15,438 nucleotides of DNA from Candidatus Nealsoniibacteriota bacterium (GCA_003554915.1 PWHM01000080.1:1-15438), one strand, 5' to 3'; positions 1 through 7,711 are shown, counted from the stretch's first letter. A program made the numbers and translations. Notes: generated from the sequence alone by a model not told the origin.

Positions 1-348
1 AATATCCATATTTATTATTTTTCCTCACTATTAACCTATTTGAAATGAGGTTTCCGACAAGTATTTTGACCTCTTTGCCCCGGCCTCGATCACATTTAGT
101 ATTTGGGGCTTAATTTACCTGCTTTTATTAGGTTACACCTTGTACCAGCTGGGTCTTTTCCAGACCGATAAAGGAGCAGGGCGGCGAATTTGTTTCAACA
201 AATCGGAATTTATTTTTCGATTTCTTCAGTCGCCAACGGCCTGTGGATCCTCGCCTGGCACTACCAGCTAATCTGGCTTTCACTGATCCTGATGCTGGTA
301 GTGCTTGCCTGTCTATACATGATTGCCACGATCATTTTCAGGGAAGAA
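1..348 (+). pseudogene. Degraded tryptophan-rich TspO/MBR-like membrane protein (remnant)
   Basis: Two reading frames together give a clear piece of the long Firmicute/archaeal TspO/MBR-type tryptophan-rich membrane protein family. Positions 44-190 read NEVSDKYFDLFAPASITFSI and onward through WGLIYLLLLGYTLYQL. The match then moves to another frame from about 190, with IGIYFSISSVANGLWILAWH followed by a hydrophobic helix. No single frame is open across both parts, so there is a frameshift near 185-195. The first frame also has in-frame stops at 32-34 and 41-43, before the recognisable part. The match fades near 345, where the convergent minus-strand gene ends, so the C-terminus also looks cut off. 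An intact family member has several membrane helices and is roughly 250 or more residues long. The family call rests on remembered motifs; the frame disruption is read directly from the sequence. A sequencing error could explain the frameshift but not the two upstream stops as well. Confidence 0.65.
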
Positions 349-1518
349 TTAAGTTTCCAAATGTTCTTTTTCCACTGCAGGGACATAATAAACACCGAAT
401 CCGTTTAATTTTTCTTCGATTTCTGCTTGATCATAAATTCTCTCCGTGGGCACGGTTACATAAAACTTGTAATATGGCATAAAGTATTCTTCAAATCCAC
501 CGGTATCATAAGCTAGCTCTACTTTTTTAACATTGCCCTCTTTGGGGGTAGTTTCAGTTACAGTAGTATAGTAGTCTCCCTTTAGCAACACTTGTTCTGC
601 TTCTTCAGGAGTTATAATGGGATAGTCACCTAATTTATCGCCTATCTCCGGTTGAAACTTCCTTATTATATATAGTTGGTGATTGTGGTTGAAAACAAAG
701 TCCAAAGTGTTGAAATGATATCCAATTATTCTTTCTTCCAAATCGCCGGAATCCTCATAGGCAGAAATTCTCCAGTTCTTTTTTCCTTCTATCCTGTAGT
801 CATACCAAATATCGTGTCCCGGCTCTTCCATTCCGGCAAGTTCCTGGTATTCATCCAGCAAGCCGGCTAAAACTTTTTCATAGTCGGTTCTTTCCGCAGC
901 TTGCTGTAAATCGTTCAGCTCAGAAATGGTCATTGGTTCAGCAAAGCTTACTTCTACAGCACCGGTTTTTTCAATCATAAGCTGATATTTACCCAATTTT
1001 GCTATCAAGCCGAAATCCTGCTCTTCTTTTCTGTGGATGGTTTCATCCAGGTTACCGGCAATTTCATCGGCTTTCGCATGCATCTCTTCTTGAGATAGTC
1101 CGCCCTGCGGCATACCAGCACCATCCCTGGGAGCCTTATTTTGAAATACAGGCAAAGTTTCCAGGTTGGCCTCTCTATCCCAGGGGTTCCCCCGGCTTAA
1201 CTCTTCAATATCCTGTAGCATTAAGATCTCAGCACCACCGTGAGCCCCAACCATATGTTGTTCCTCTGGCACAGTGAGCAGGGGCAAAGTGTCTGTTTCA
1301 TCATTATGAAACAGCGATGACATCAACACGGCACCGCCAATTAATATGCAAACCGAAGCGACTGCCGCCCCTAGAATTTTCCTCGAACCTCTTCGCTTAT
1401 TGCTCAAACTCTTCTTCTTTTTAATCTCTTGCCCAAGCATTTGCTTGATTCGCGCTTTAAACTCTTCACCTGCGGTTATGTTGTTTATCTCTTCAATATA
1501 TTTATTTCTATTCAACAC
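349..1518 (-). CDS. Membrane-anchored probable anti-sigma factor with large outer domain
   Basis: This 389-residue protein has a short basic cytoplasmic N-terminus (about residues 1-46), one membrane helix (about 47-70, KILGAAVASVCILIGGAVLM) and a roughly 320-residue domain expected outside the membrane. The outer domain resembles an uncharacterised clostridial family, with landmarks NPWDREANLETLPVF (111-125), GDYPIITPEEAEQVLL (297-312), FMPYYKFYVTVP (346-357) and a C-terminal GVYYVPAV (375-382). The gene overlaps the upstream ECF sigma gene by 11 bp, the usual arrangement of a sigma factor and its anti-sigma factor. The short cytoplasmic part could bind the sigma factor while the outer part senses a signal; this role is inferred from position and topology. 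I see no zinc-binding HxxxCxxC motif, so it is not a ZAS-type anti-sigma factor. The start is GTG at 1518 with GGAGAG four bases upstream; TTG at 1515 is an equally spaced alternative. Confidence 0.75.
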   Translation of the reverse strand: MLNRNKYIEEINNITAGEEFKARIKQMLGQEIKKKKSLSNKRRGSRKILGAAVASVCILIGGAVLMSSLFHNDETDTLPLLTVPEEQHMVGAHGGAEILMLQDIEELSRGNPWDREANLETLPVFQNKAPRDGAGMPQGGLSQEEMHAKADEIAGNLDETIHRKEEQDFGLIAKLGKYQLMIEKTGAVEVSFAEPMTISELNDLQQAAERTDYEKVLAGLLDEYQELAGMEEPGHDIWYDYRIEGKKNWRISAYEDSGDLEERIIGYHFNTLDFVFNHNHQLYIIRKFQPEIGDKLGDYPIITPEEAEQVLLKGDYYTTVTETTPKEGNVKKVELAYDTGGFEEYFMPYYKFYVTVPTERIYDQAEIEEKLNGFGVYYVPAVEKEHLET

Positions 1519-2026
1519 AATACTCTCCTTTCATTAAAATTTTTAATTTCTCCCTGGCTCTATACAACCACGACATAACCGTCCCTTCTTTGGTATTTAT
1601 GATTTTAGATATTTCCGAAACACTTAGTTCTTCATAGTAATACATGTAGATTACATTTTTATAGTTTTGTGGCAGCTTTTGTATAATAGGAAGCAAGTCT
1701 TCTTTCTGTTGCAACAGGCAGTCTTCTTGAGGTGAAAAAGCAGCAATGTTTTCTTCTTTAAAAGGAATTACTTTGTTGAACCAGGAACTTTTAAAATAGT
1801 CTTTGCAAAAATTTATAGTTACTCGAATAATCCAGGCTTTTTCATGTTCTTTGCTTTTAAACACGGGCTGCTTTTGGATTAGTTTAAGAAAAACTTTTTG
1901 CGTGATATCTTCCGCTTCAATACGGTTATTGACCTGGTGCATGGCTATACGCATAATCATATCAGCATAATTTTCCACGATGCGTTCTGTCCAGGCTTCC
2001 CAATTTTCTGGGTACAGTTTATCCAT
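1508..2026 (-). CDS. ECF-type RNA polymerase sigma factor (sigma-70 family)
   Basis: This 172-residue protein has the two-domain layout of extracytoplasmic-function sigma factors. Region 2 covers about residues 15-80, with ADMIMRIAMHQVNNRIEAED followed by ITQKVFLKLI, which binds the core enzyme and the -10 element. Region 4 covers about 112-163, with LPQNYKNVIYMYYYEELSVS and the helix-turn-helix ISKIINTKEGTVMSWLYRAR, which binds the -35 element. No region 1 or 3 is visible. The ATG start is supported by a G-rich Shine-Dalgarno run (AAAGGGGGG) about eight bases upstream. It is the first gene of a two-gene operon with the overlapping membrane protein gene at 349-1518, which probably holds it inactive until a signal arrives. 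I could not find a convincing autoregulated ECF promoter in the 220 bp upstream, and its regulon cannot be read from this window. Confidence 0.93.
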   Translation of the reverse strand: MDKLYPENWEAWTERIVENYADMIMRIAMHQVNNRIEAEDITQKVFLKLIQKQPVFKSKEHEKAWIIRVTINFCKDYFKSSWFNKVIPFKEENIAAFSPQEDCLLQQKEDLLPIIQKLPQNYKNVIYMYYYEELSVSEISKIINTKEGTVMSWLYRAREKLKILMKGEYCVE

Positions 2027-2245
2027 CTAATTTACCCCCCTTTACCCTTAACACGATATAGAAAACTATGTAATTGCAAAATGGTAATATTTTATACTGG
2101 AATAATCTACAGGAACAAAGCTGCCGCCTTTATATGCATTTACCAAGTATGATTGCTGTTAACAAGATTAATCGGTTACCAGGAATTATGTTCTAAAATT
2201 GTTTAAGGTTTGTCGAAGATTTTTCAGTTTATTTTTTATGGTCTT

Positions 2246-2494
2246 TCACAGTTTTTTTGCCTGCAGGAATAAAAGATCAACACCCGCATCTCTCAGCATC
2301 AAAATAAAGCCATATAAAGCGGGCAGATCAGGCAGATTTCCTGATAATAAAGTGGTCCCATCGCCTTGATGTTCGACGGTTAACCTATCGAAGTACTCCT
2401 TTATCCAGTAATCAAGATGGCTTGCAGTTTGTGCCTTCACACGCCAAACAGATTCTTCAGAGCTTATTACCTTGTCATTGCTGTTGTTTTTCAT
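2246..2494 (-). CDS. Small conserved hypothetical protein
   Basis: This 82-residue soluble protein has no signal peptide or membrane helix. From memory, the second half (residues 41-79, with HQGDGTTLLSGNLPDLPALY then GFILMLRDAGVDLLFLQ) resembles small uncharacterised proteins, common in Chloroflexi and Actinobacteria. Those carry a pattern like DGTTxLxGxxxDQAALxGxL followed by IRDLGLPLL, so a small alpha/beta fold is likely, but no function is known to me. The start is well supported: AGGAGGG lies five bases before the ATG, and a good sigma-A promoter ends about 35 bases upstream (2529-2556). It therefore looks like a separately expressed single gene and not a relic. It is not obviously linked to the sigma operon downstream (219 bp gap) or to the efflux operon upstream. 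Confidence 0.72.
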   Translation of the reverse strand: MKNNSNDKVISSEESVWRVKAQTASHLDYWIKEYFDRLTVEHQGDGTTLLSGNLPDLPALYGFILMLRDAGVDLLFLQAKKL

Positions 2495-2528
2495 TTTTTC
2501 CCTCCTGACTTTTCACTTGAGTACGCTT

Positions 2529-2556
2529 ATTATACCGCTTTACCATGTGTTTTCAA
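2529..2556 (-). promoter_or_regulatory. Sigma-A type promoter of the small gene 2246-2494
   Basis: Read on the minus strand, a -35 box TTGAAA (2551-2556) is followed by a 16-base spacer and a perfect -10 box TATAAT (2529-2534). Transcription would start near 2522, giving a leader of about 28 bases that holds the AGGAGGG ribosome site. It is the best promoter match I found in the window. Confidence 0.75.
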
Positions 2557-2765
2557 CAGGAACAATGGTACGACCGGTGAGATTGCGGTAAGCCGAAGCG
2601 ACAGAGATATGGGAATATTGAAGCTCTGTCAATACTTGCCGGGCATCTTTTAAGTCCGCCTACGCTTGAAATACTTCGTCCTTAGACTCCATGCCTGTTT
2701 CGTGGCGCAGTTATAGTGCGTTATAAGTCTGACGCTTTAAATAAACAGAAGAGAAACTGCAAAAG
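2557..2765. other. Unexplained non-coding stretch downstream of the adaptor gene
   Basis: This stretch lies between the stop of the adaptor gene and the promoter of the small gene. It has no U-tract terminator and no gene I can defend. It holds a 7-bp inverted repeat GACAGAG (2600-2606) and CTCTGTC (2624-2630). On the minus strand a codon run (2540-2659) stays open for 39 codons but has no ATG and no upstream Shine-Dalgarno site. It could be a gene remnant, a dispersed repeat or a 3' untranslated region. Confidence 0.4.
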
Positions 2766-4214
2766 CTACAGCGTGCCTTCCCCGTCCTCCACAATAAAGT
2801 AGGATATACGCTCACCTTCAGTGAAGTCTTCATTCTGTGGATCCAGGATCACCAGATCGCCTTCTTCCAGCCCGTCTGTTATCACTGTTTTACTTGTGGT
2901 TTCCAGTCCCGTGGTAACTTTCCTGGTCGCAGCACGTCCGTTTTCTACCACAAGCAGGGCGTCTTCACCGTTATAAGAAAAAAGGGCCGAATTGAGCACC
3001 ACAAGTTCATCTGCTCGTTCTTCCGTAGTAAATTCCACGTCTAACTTATAACCGGGAGCCACGTTGATGTCGCGGGGTATATCCGGCTTCACGGTCACCT
3101 TTACCCGCTCTTCTTCCAACCCCAGGGGAGAACGATCTTTTTGTGCGTAAGGGGCGATCTCCACCACTACCCCCGGAAATTCTACCTCTTTATCCCGGAG
3201 CTTCAGCTCCAGTTTTACGGGCATGCCTTCTGAAACACTAAAGATATCGCGGCTAAGAACGTTCACTTCCACCTGGTTTTCCTGCTGGTGAAAGACCCTC
3301 ATCATAGAAGTCTGTGGATCCGCGATTTCCCCTTCTTTTAAATTGATGTCGGCTACCACTCCTTCAATGGGAGCGGTAATGATATGATGGTCCTTCTGGT
3401 ATTTCACCAGGTCCAACCGGGCTTCCAGCGCTTCCTTTTTGGCCTCCAGCACCTCTTCGCTTCCCTGGGGTGGCTGGTAAGATTCGTGTAATACCTGCAG
3501 AGCTTTTTCCTGTTGGGCCAGGTTGTACTCCGCCTTTTTAACCATCTCTTCGGCCTCTTCATATTCCGCTTCAGAAAAAACTTGCAGCGCCTGTTCCTGC
3601 CGGGCCAGTTGATTCTCTGCTTTGGTCAACGCTTCCCCGGCCTCTTCATATTCTACCTGGGAAACGAACTCTTTTTCGTAAAGATTTTTTGTCCTCTCGT
3701 AGTTCCTTTGAGCCGTTTCCAGGTTTTCTTCGGCTTCTTCAACCCTTAATTCGTAGTCCTCACGGTAAAGTGTATCCATCCTTTCCAGCTCTCGCTTTGC
3801 TGCCTCCAGGCTATCTTCCGCTTCGTCCACCCGGAGCTCATAGCTCTTTTGCTGGGAGGGGCTGGGCTCCTCTTCCAGCTGAATCATTTCCCCTTCAAGG
3901 CTGTCCAGTTGGGCATGGAGTTCTTCCTGGGTATACTCCAGCTTCCTCTGGTCCAAGGCTGCCAGTAGATCGCCCCGGCTCACTTCGTCGCCTTCTTGAA
4001 CTAATAGCTCCTCCACGCGTGCAGTATGCAGCGAGTAAACCTCCCGTTCCTGCAGGGGCACCACCACCCCATCCTCTGTGAAGCTTTTCGCTATATCGCG
4101 GGGGGCTGCCTTTTTTACCTCTGCCTCCACACCCTGCAGCGCCTGCGTCACAGCAAAAACGAGAATAACCAGCAGCACCGCAGCGCCCAGAATAATTTTC
4201 CACTTTTTTTTCAT
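2766..4214 (-). CDS. HlyD/MacA-type membrane fusion (adaptor) protein of an ABC exporter
   Basis: This 482-residue adaptor links an ABC exporter to the outer face of the membrane. An N-terminal membrane anchor (residues 6-27, KIILGAAVLLVILVFAVTQA) has no lipobox cysteine. Next are the first half of a lipoyl-like domain (about 59-90), a long alpha-helical coiled-coil hairpin (about 91-275), the second lipoyl half (about 279-306, ITAPIEGVVADINLKEGEIA), a beta-barrel domain (about 312-400) and a membrane-proximal domain to the C-terminus. The hairpin is built from four similar units starting at residues 125, 154, 189 and 218, mostly 29 residues long. The family tip signature LYEKEFVSQVEYEEA lies at 179-191. 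The start has GGGAGGG six bases before the ATG. It is the third gene of the operon after the ATPase and permease, 127 bp downstream of the permease, with no obvious terminator in the gap. The relatives I know are MacA and Bacillus YknX; the substrate cannot be told. Confidence 0.9.
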   Translation of the reverse strand: MKKKWKIILGAAVLLVILVFAVTQALQGVEAEVKKAAPRDIAKSFTEDGVVVPLQEREVYSLHTARVEELLVQEGDEVSRGDLLAALDQRKLEYTQEELHAQLDSLEGEMIQLEEEPSPSQQKSYELRVDEAEDSLEAAKRELERMDTLYREDYELRVEEAEENLETAQRNYERTKNLYEKEFVSQVEYEEAGEALTKAENQLARQEQALQVFSEAEYEEAEEMVKKAEYNLAQQEKALQVLHESYQPPQGSEEVLEAKKEALEARLDLVKYQKDHHIITAPIEGVVADINLKEGEIADPQTSMMRVFHQQENQVEVNVLSRDIFSVSEGMPVKLELKLRDKEVEFPGVVVEIAPYAQKDRSPLGLEEERVKVTVKPDIPRDINVAPGYKLDVEFTTEERADELVVLNSALFSYNGEDALLVVENGRAATRKVTTGLETTSKTVITDGLEEGDLVILDPQNEDFTEGERISYFIVEDGEGTL

Positions 4215-4341
4215 TAAAATCCCTCCCTCTTTCTTCGGTAAAATATCTACAAGCTTTTGGTTTTTGCATTGTTAATTCGCTGATAAAGCGCTGCTTCACT
4301 TTGATCAGGTGACATAACAAGCGAGTTTTGAATCTCTGGCA

Positions 4342-6723
4342 TTATTCTCTTGATTTCAATACTTCCACCAGATCCAATTTGCGTACTTTATATAAGGCAA
4401 AGCGCTGGGCCACCCAGATGGCAAGGGCAGTGAACAGCACCCCTGTAAGCATAATATGTGAAGATATCTCCACGGGCAGGGTGTACATGTCAGTGGCCGC
4501 TTCCCGCGCAAACGCGATCAGTAGAAGACGGGCCAGGGGGATCCCCGCCAGCAGGCCAAAAAAGGCAAGAAACCACTGTTCGAAAGTAATAACCGAGAGC
4601 ACTTCGCGGGAAGTCATGCCCAAAACCCGCATGGAGGCCAACTCCCGGCTGCGTTCTGACAGGATGATAAAGCTGGTAATATAGATAATAGCAAAGCTAA
4701 GTAGTAAACCGACGACAGGGAAAGTACGGACAATAATGCCCATTGTACTCCAGACTTCCAGCAGCTCTTCCCGCATAGTCAGCCATCCGTCTATGCCGGC
4801 CACATTTTCGCTTTTCCCGTAATTATCATTGAGCACCGCCAGGGTTTTTTTGCTGCCGATGTCATCTCCTTCCACCAACAAGGAGGTGGCAAAAGAACCC
4901 TGCCCGGCAATTTCTTCTAAGGCGGATATCTCCATGTAGGCGTTCATACCGCTATATTGTGGGATCACCTTAAGCACCTCCAGGTGGACCTCTTCGTGGA
5001 AAAAAGGGCTCTCTACCTCTACCGTGTCGCCGGGTGCAACGTTTAAATTTTCGGCCAGACGTTCGGAAAGAACAAGGCCGTTATCGGGAGGCAGTACCCG
5101 GTTGAGATCGGTATCCAGTATATTGTACATTCTTCCCTTCCGGGGCAGCCCAAGCAGCTCCACCTCTTCTTCATGCCAGCGGTAAGAGATTCCCACCGGC
5201 ACTTCGGCAACAGGCTCCACCCGGCTGACCTCAGGATGTGTCGCCACTTCCCGCACGGATGGCTCCCGGGGGAGCGGTTCCACCAGGTTTATTTTGGCAT
5301 CGTAAATTTCAACTTCATCGTGTTGATGAAACAAAAATGTGGGCACACTTTCATAAGCCAGGGAGAAAGTGGATATCACCATTGTGCAGCTGGCAGCGAT
5401 ACCAAAAACCATAAAAGCGCTTCTGCCGCGGCTTCTACCCAGGTTTCGCACCGCCATCTTGCCCTGGACAGTTAACATGGACGTAAAGAATTTTATTCTT
5501 TCCAGGATATTTTCCTTCATGGAGGGAGGAGCAGGCGGCTGCATAGCCTCAGCCGGAAAAAGCTTTAAAACCTTCCTGCTGCCCAGGTAGCCGGCAGTTC
5601 CCATAACAGCCAGGCAGAGCCCCAGGCCCACTATAAAATAGGCCGGGGAAATGCCCACGTATTCCTGCGGCAGAGCGAAGAATTCCTCCATAAGTATATC
5701 GCTGAGGGGTTCGGCTGCCATCATTCCAAGAACGCTGCCCAGTATGCCCCCGGCTGCTGCCAGGACCAGGGAGTAAGACAAATAATGTAAAAGTACTTCC
5801 CGGTTGCTGTATCCCATCGCTTTCAGGATACCGATCTGGGTACGCTGCTGCTCTACTGTCCTGATCAAAAGCACCAGTATAATCGCACCGGCCACAGACA
5901 AAATGACTACCGGGAAAAAGGTTCCCATTATTTCCATCATTTCTATCTGTTCAGAAACCATAAAATGGCTAAGGTGATCATCCCTGTGATAAATCTCCTT
6001 CAGCCCGTACGGTTCCAGCTCCTGCTCCAGTTTTTCCTCTACCTGGTGATAATCTGCGCCGGGTGAGAGTGAAAACACCAGGTCGTTTACCTTGCTCTGC
6101 ATGTCAGGAAACATATTCCACATAGCCTTAAGGGGCAAAAGGGCTGCACCGTATTGTTCAGGATTGGGGTAGATCTGCGATTCAGGGCACAAATATATTA
6201 TTTCCGGGCTCATCGCTACCCCGTTTACAGTTATTTCTTCCAGCTGTCCTTTATGGATAACTTCCAGGGTGTCCCCCTGTTCGATTTGCCGTGCTTCTGT
6301 AAAATAAGTATCCAGCAGAGCATTGGCGCTGCCTTCCACCAGCCCCTCTCCTTGAGCCACCCGGTAACTATTTAGCCGGCCCGGATCGGCCAGGTTCTGA
6401 GATATCAGGTTCAGGTAGATGCTTTCATCGCTATCTTCATCATGGAGCCTCACCTCTTGCACCAGCCTGCCGTCGATTCGTTCGATTCCTTGGATCTCAT
6501 CAGCCAGGTCTGCCACATCCCTTTCCAACATGGATTCCACCCTGGCAAAGCCGTGGGCAAAATTTTGTTCTTCGTACAGAATTTCTTTGCCCCGGAACAT
6601 ATTTTCCACGGCTATAGTAAGGCCCATGTAAAATACAAGGCCCAAAACAATCAGGACTATGCAGGAAAGGTAAGATCCCTTGTTGCTGAGCATATCACGC
6701 AGCAGTTTTTTCCATAGCATCAC
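4342..6723 (-). CDS. ABC transporter permease with two FtsX domains
   Basis: This 793-residue permease has the duplicated MacB/LolC-like layout. It comprises a first membrane helix (about 17-40), a large outer domain (about 41-262), a first FtsX domain of three helices (about 266-385, coupling segment RTQIGILKAMGYSNREVL at 294-311), a second single helix (about 434-455), a second outer domain (about 456-660) and a second FtsX domain (about 664-785, coupling segment RSRELASMRVLGMTSREVL at 691-709). Eight helices in one chain suggest it could serve as the whole membrane part, or dimerise. MacB-type systems use such permeases to move lipids, peptides or drugs by mechanical coupling, not by classical translocation. 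Its start overlaps the ATPase stop: GTG at 6723 (4-bp overlap) and ATG at 6720 are both possible after the GAGGTG ribosome site, so the two genes are almost certainly translationally coupled. Confidence 0.93.
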   Translation of the reverse strand: MMLWKKLLRDMLSNKGSYLSCIVLIVLGLVFYMGLTIAVENMFRGKEILYEEQNFAHGFARVESMLERDVADLADEIQGIERIDGRLVQEVRLHDEDSDESIYLNLISQNLADPGRLNSYRVAQGEGLVEGSANALLDTYFTEARQIEQGDTLEVIHKGQLEEITVNGVAMSPEIIYLCPESQIYPNPEQYGAALLPLKAMWNMFPDMQSKVNDLVFSLSPGADYHQVEEKLEQELEPYGLKEIYHRDDHLSHFMVSEQIEMMEIMGTFFPVVILSVAGAIILVLLIRTVEQQRTQIGILKAMGYSNREVLLHYLSYSLVLAAAGGILGSVLGMMAAEPLSDILMEEFFALPQEYVGISPAYFIVGLGLCLAVMGTAGYLGSRKVLKLFPAEAMQPPAPPSMKENILERIKFFTSMLTVQGKMAVRNLGRSRGRSAFMVFGIAASCTMVISTFSLAYESVPTFLFHQHDEVEIYDAKINLVEPLPREPSVREVATHPEVSRVEPVAEVPVGISYRWHEEEVELLGLPRKGRMYNILDTDLNRVLPPDNGLVLSERLAENLNVAPGDTVEVESPFFHEEVHLEVLKVIPQYSGMNAYMEISALEEIAGQGSFATSLLVEGDDIGSKKTLAVLNDNYGKSENVAGIDGWLTMREELLEVWSTMGIIVRTFPVVGLLLSFAIIYITSFIILSERSRELASMRVLGMTSREVLSVITFEQWFLAFFGLLAGIPLARLLLIAFAREAATDMYTLPVEISSHIMLTGVLFTALAIWVAQRFALYKVRKLDLVEVLKSRE

Positions 6724-7427
6724 CAGCTCACCTCTTCCGGTATTAAGGGGGCCTCATTTTCCTTTATCCATTCCACCAGCCCGTCTTTTAAATAAACCAC
6801 CCTGTCGGCCATGTAGCTGATGTTGGTATTGTGAGTGATAATAACTACGGTTTTGTTGTAATTAATGCAGAAGTCCCGCAGCAGCTTTAATACCTGTTTG
6901 CCCGTGGGCAGGTCCAGTGCACCTGTAGGCTCGTCGCAAAGAAGAAGGCGGGGATTTTTGGCCAGGGCCCTGGCTATAGCTACCCGCTGCTGCTCACCGC
7001 CGGAAAGCTGTGAAGGGAAATGATCTCCCCGGTCATTTAGGCCCACCTGTTCCAAAAGTTCATCTACATCAAGAGGATCGTTAGATATCTGCACGGATAA
7101 GTTTATGTTCTCGTAGGCCGTAAGATTGGGCATCAGGTTATAGAACTGGAATATAAAACCGACCTCGCTGCGGCGGTAGCTGGTCAGCTCTGCCTCCCCC
7201 GCCTCGTGAAGGCTCTGATCGCCGAAATACAGTTCGCCTTCACTGGGCTTATCCATCCCACCTACAATATTAACCAGGGTGCTCTTCCCGGAACCGCTGT
7301 GGCCCAATACAACCACCAGTTCTTTATTATACAGGCTGAAGTCCACGCCTCTTAAGGCATAAACTTTAACCTCGCCCATCTGGTATCTTTTCTTGATGTT
7401 TTTTGCTTTTACCAGTTCCTTTGGCAT
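6720..7427 (-). CDS. ABC transporter ATPase, LolD/MacB family
   Basis: This 235-residue nucleotide-binding subunit powers the exporter encoded downstream. All motifs are intact: Walker A GHSGSGKST (42-50), Q-loop glutamine in FIFQFYNL (Q94), signature LSGGEQQR (141-148), Walker B LLLCDEPTGALD (161-172) and H-loop histidine in IITHN (H199). The TGALD form after Walker B and the short length are typical of the LolD/MacB/FtsE group, which pairs with FtsX-type permeases. The ATG at 7427 is preceded by a purine-rich GAGAGGAGAAGG run. It is the first gene of the operon and is transcribed away from the MalT-like regulator at 7712. No -35/-10 pair for this operon in the intergenic region was convincing. 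It could be an active efflux ATPase or a mechanotransducing one; sequence alone does not decide. Confidence 0.96.
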   Translation of the reverse strand: MPKELVKAKNIKKRYQMGEVKVYALRGVDFSLYNKELVVVLGHSGSGKSTLVNIVGGMDKPSEGELYFGDQSLHEAGEAELTSYRRSEVGFIFQFYNLMPNLTAYENINLSVQISNDPLDVDELLEQVGLNDRGDHFPSQLSGGEQQRVAIARALAKNPRLLLCDEPTGALDLPTGKQVLKLLRDFCINYNKTVVIITHNTNISYMADRVVYLKDGLVEWIKENEAPLIPEEVSW

Positions 7428-7611
7428 GATCTGGCCTTCTCCTCTCTTTTGTTTAATTGTTATTCTAACTTGTTACTGTTTGATTTTGACCTGACAAAGG
7501 CTGGTTTTTAAAGAACAAACCCCCAACCAAACTGATACCAGAGCTTCTTGCAAATCCCTGTATAAAGTTGGGGTTGGGTGTGGTGGAGGTGGATATGCCT
7601 GGCAGTAATAA

Positions 7612-7640
7612 TTCATACATTCAAGCAGTTACAGGATAAT
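7612..7640 (+). promoter_or_regulatory. Possible sigma-A promoter of the MalT-like regulator
   Basis: TTCATA (7612-7617), a 17-base spacer and GATAAT (7635-7640) make a modest sigma-A match about 70 bases before the chosen GTG start at 7712. The -10 box matches the consensus at five of six positions and the -35 at four of six. The call is weak, and another start in this intergenic region is possible. Confidence 0.3.
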
Positions 7641-7697
7641 TCGGGCTATAGGAAGGAAAAATGTCCCCTGTGACGAATAAAATAATTACAGGAAGTT

Positions 7698-7704
7698 AGG
7701 AGGT
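7698..7704 (+). promoter_or_regulatory. Ribosome binding site that decides the start of the MalT-like gene
   Basis: AGGAGGT sits seven bases before a GTG at 7712-7714. The more upstream GTG at 7703-7705 overlaps this ribosome site itself and has no equally good site ahead of it, so the start at 7712 is preferred. Confidence 0.75.
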
Positions 7705-7711
7705 GCAGGCG

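Noticed and set aside
190..408. Open frame of 72 codons that could be called a small membrane protein
   Set aside because: It is the second half of the broken TspO-like gene, and its tail runs into antisense of the convergent gene. It starts with TTG and has no ribosome site.
2027..2245. ECF-type autoregulated promoter ahead of the sigma gene
   Set aside because: Several AT-rich boxes exist, but no pair has acceptable spacing and sequence, so no promoter is called.
2540..2659. 39-codon minus-strand open run with SHISVASAYRNLTG
   Set aside because: It has no ATG and no ribosome site, is cut by a stop at 2660-2662, and overlaps the promoter of the small gene. It is kept only as a hint within the unexplained stretch.
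3689..4081. 130-codon plus-strand frame inside the adaptor gene
   Set aside because: It is antisense to a well-supported gene, proline-rich and low in complexity, a typical shadow frame.
3895..4320. 141-codon minus-strand frame overlapping the start of the adaptor gene
   Set aside because: It is a shifted frame of the adaptor coding sequence, rich in G and R, with no ribosome site or recognisable motif.
4215..4341. Possible separate promoter or 22-codon peptide (ATG, then SPDQSEAALYQ) between permease and adaptor
   Set aside because: No ribosome site precedes the ATG and no -35/-10 pair is convincing. The gap is better read as an intra-operon spacer.
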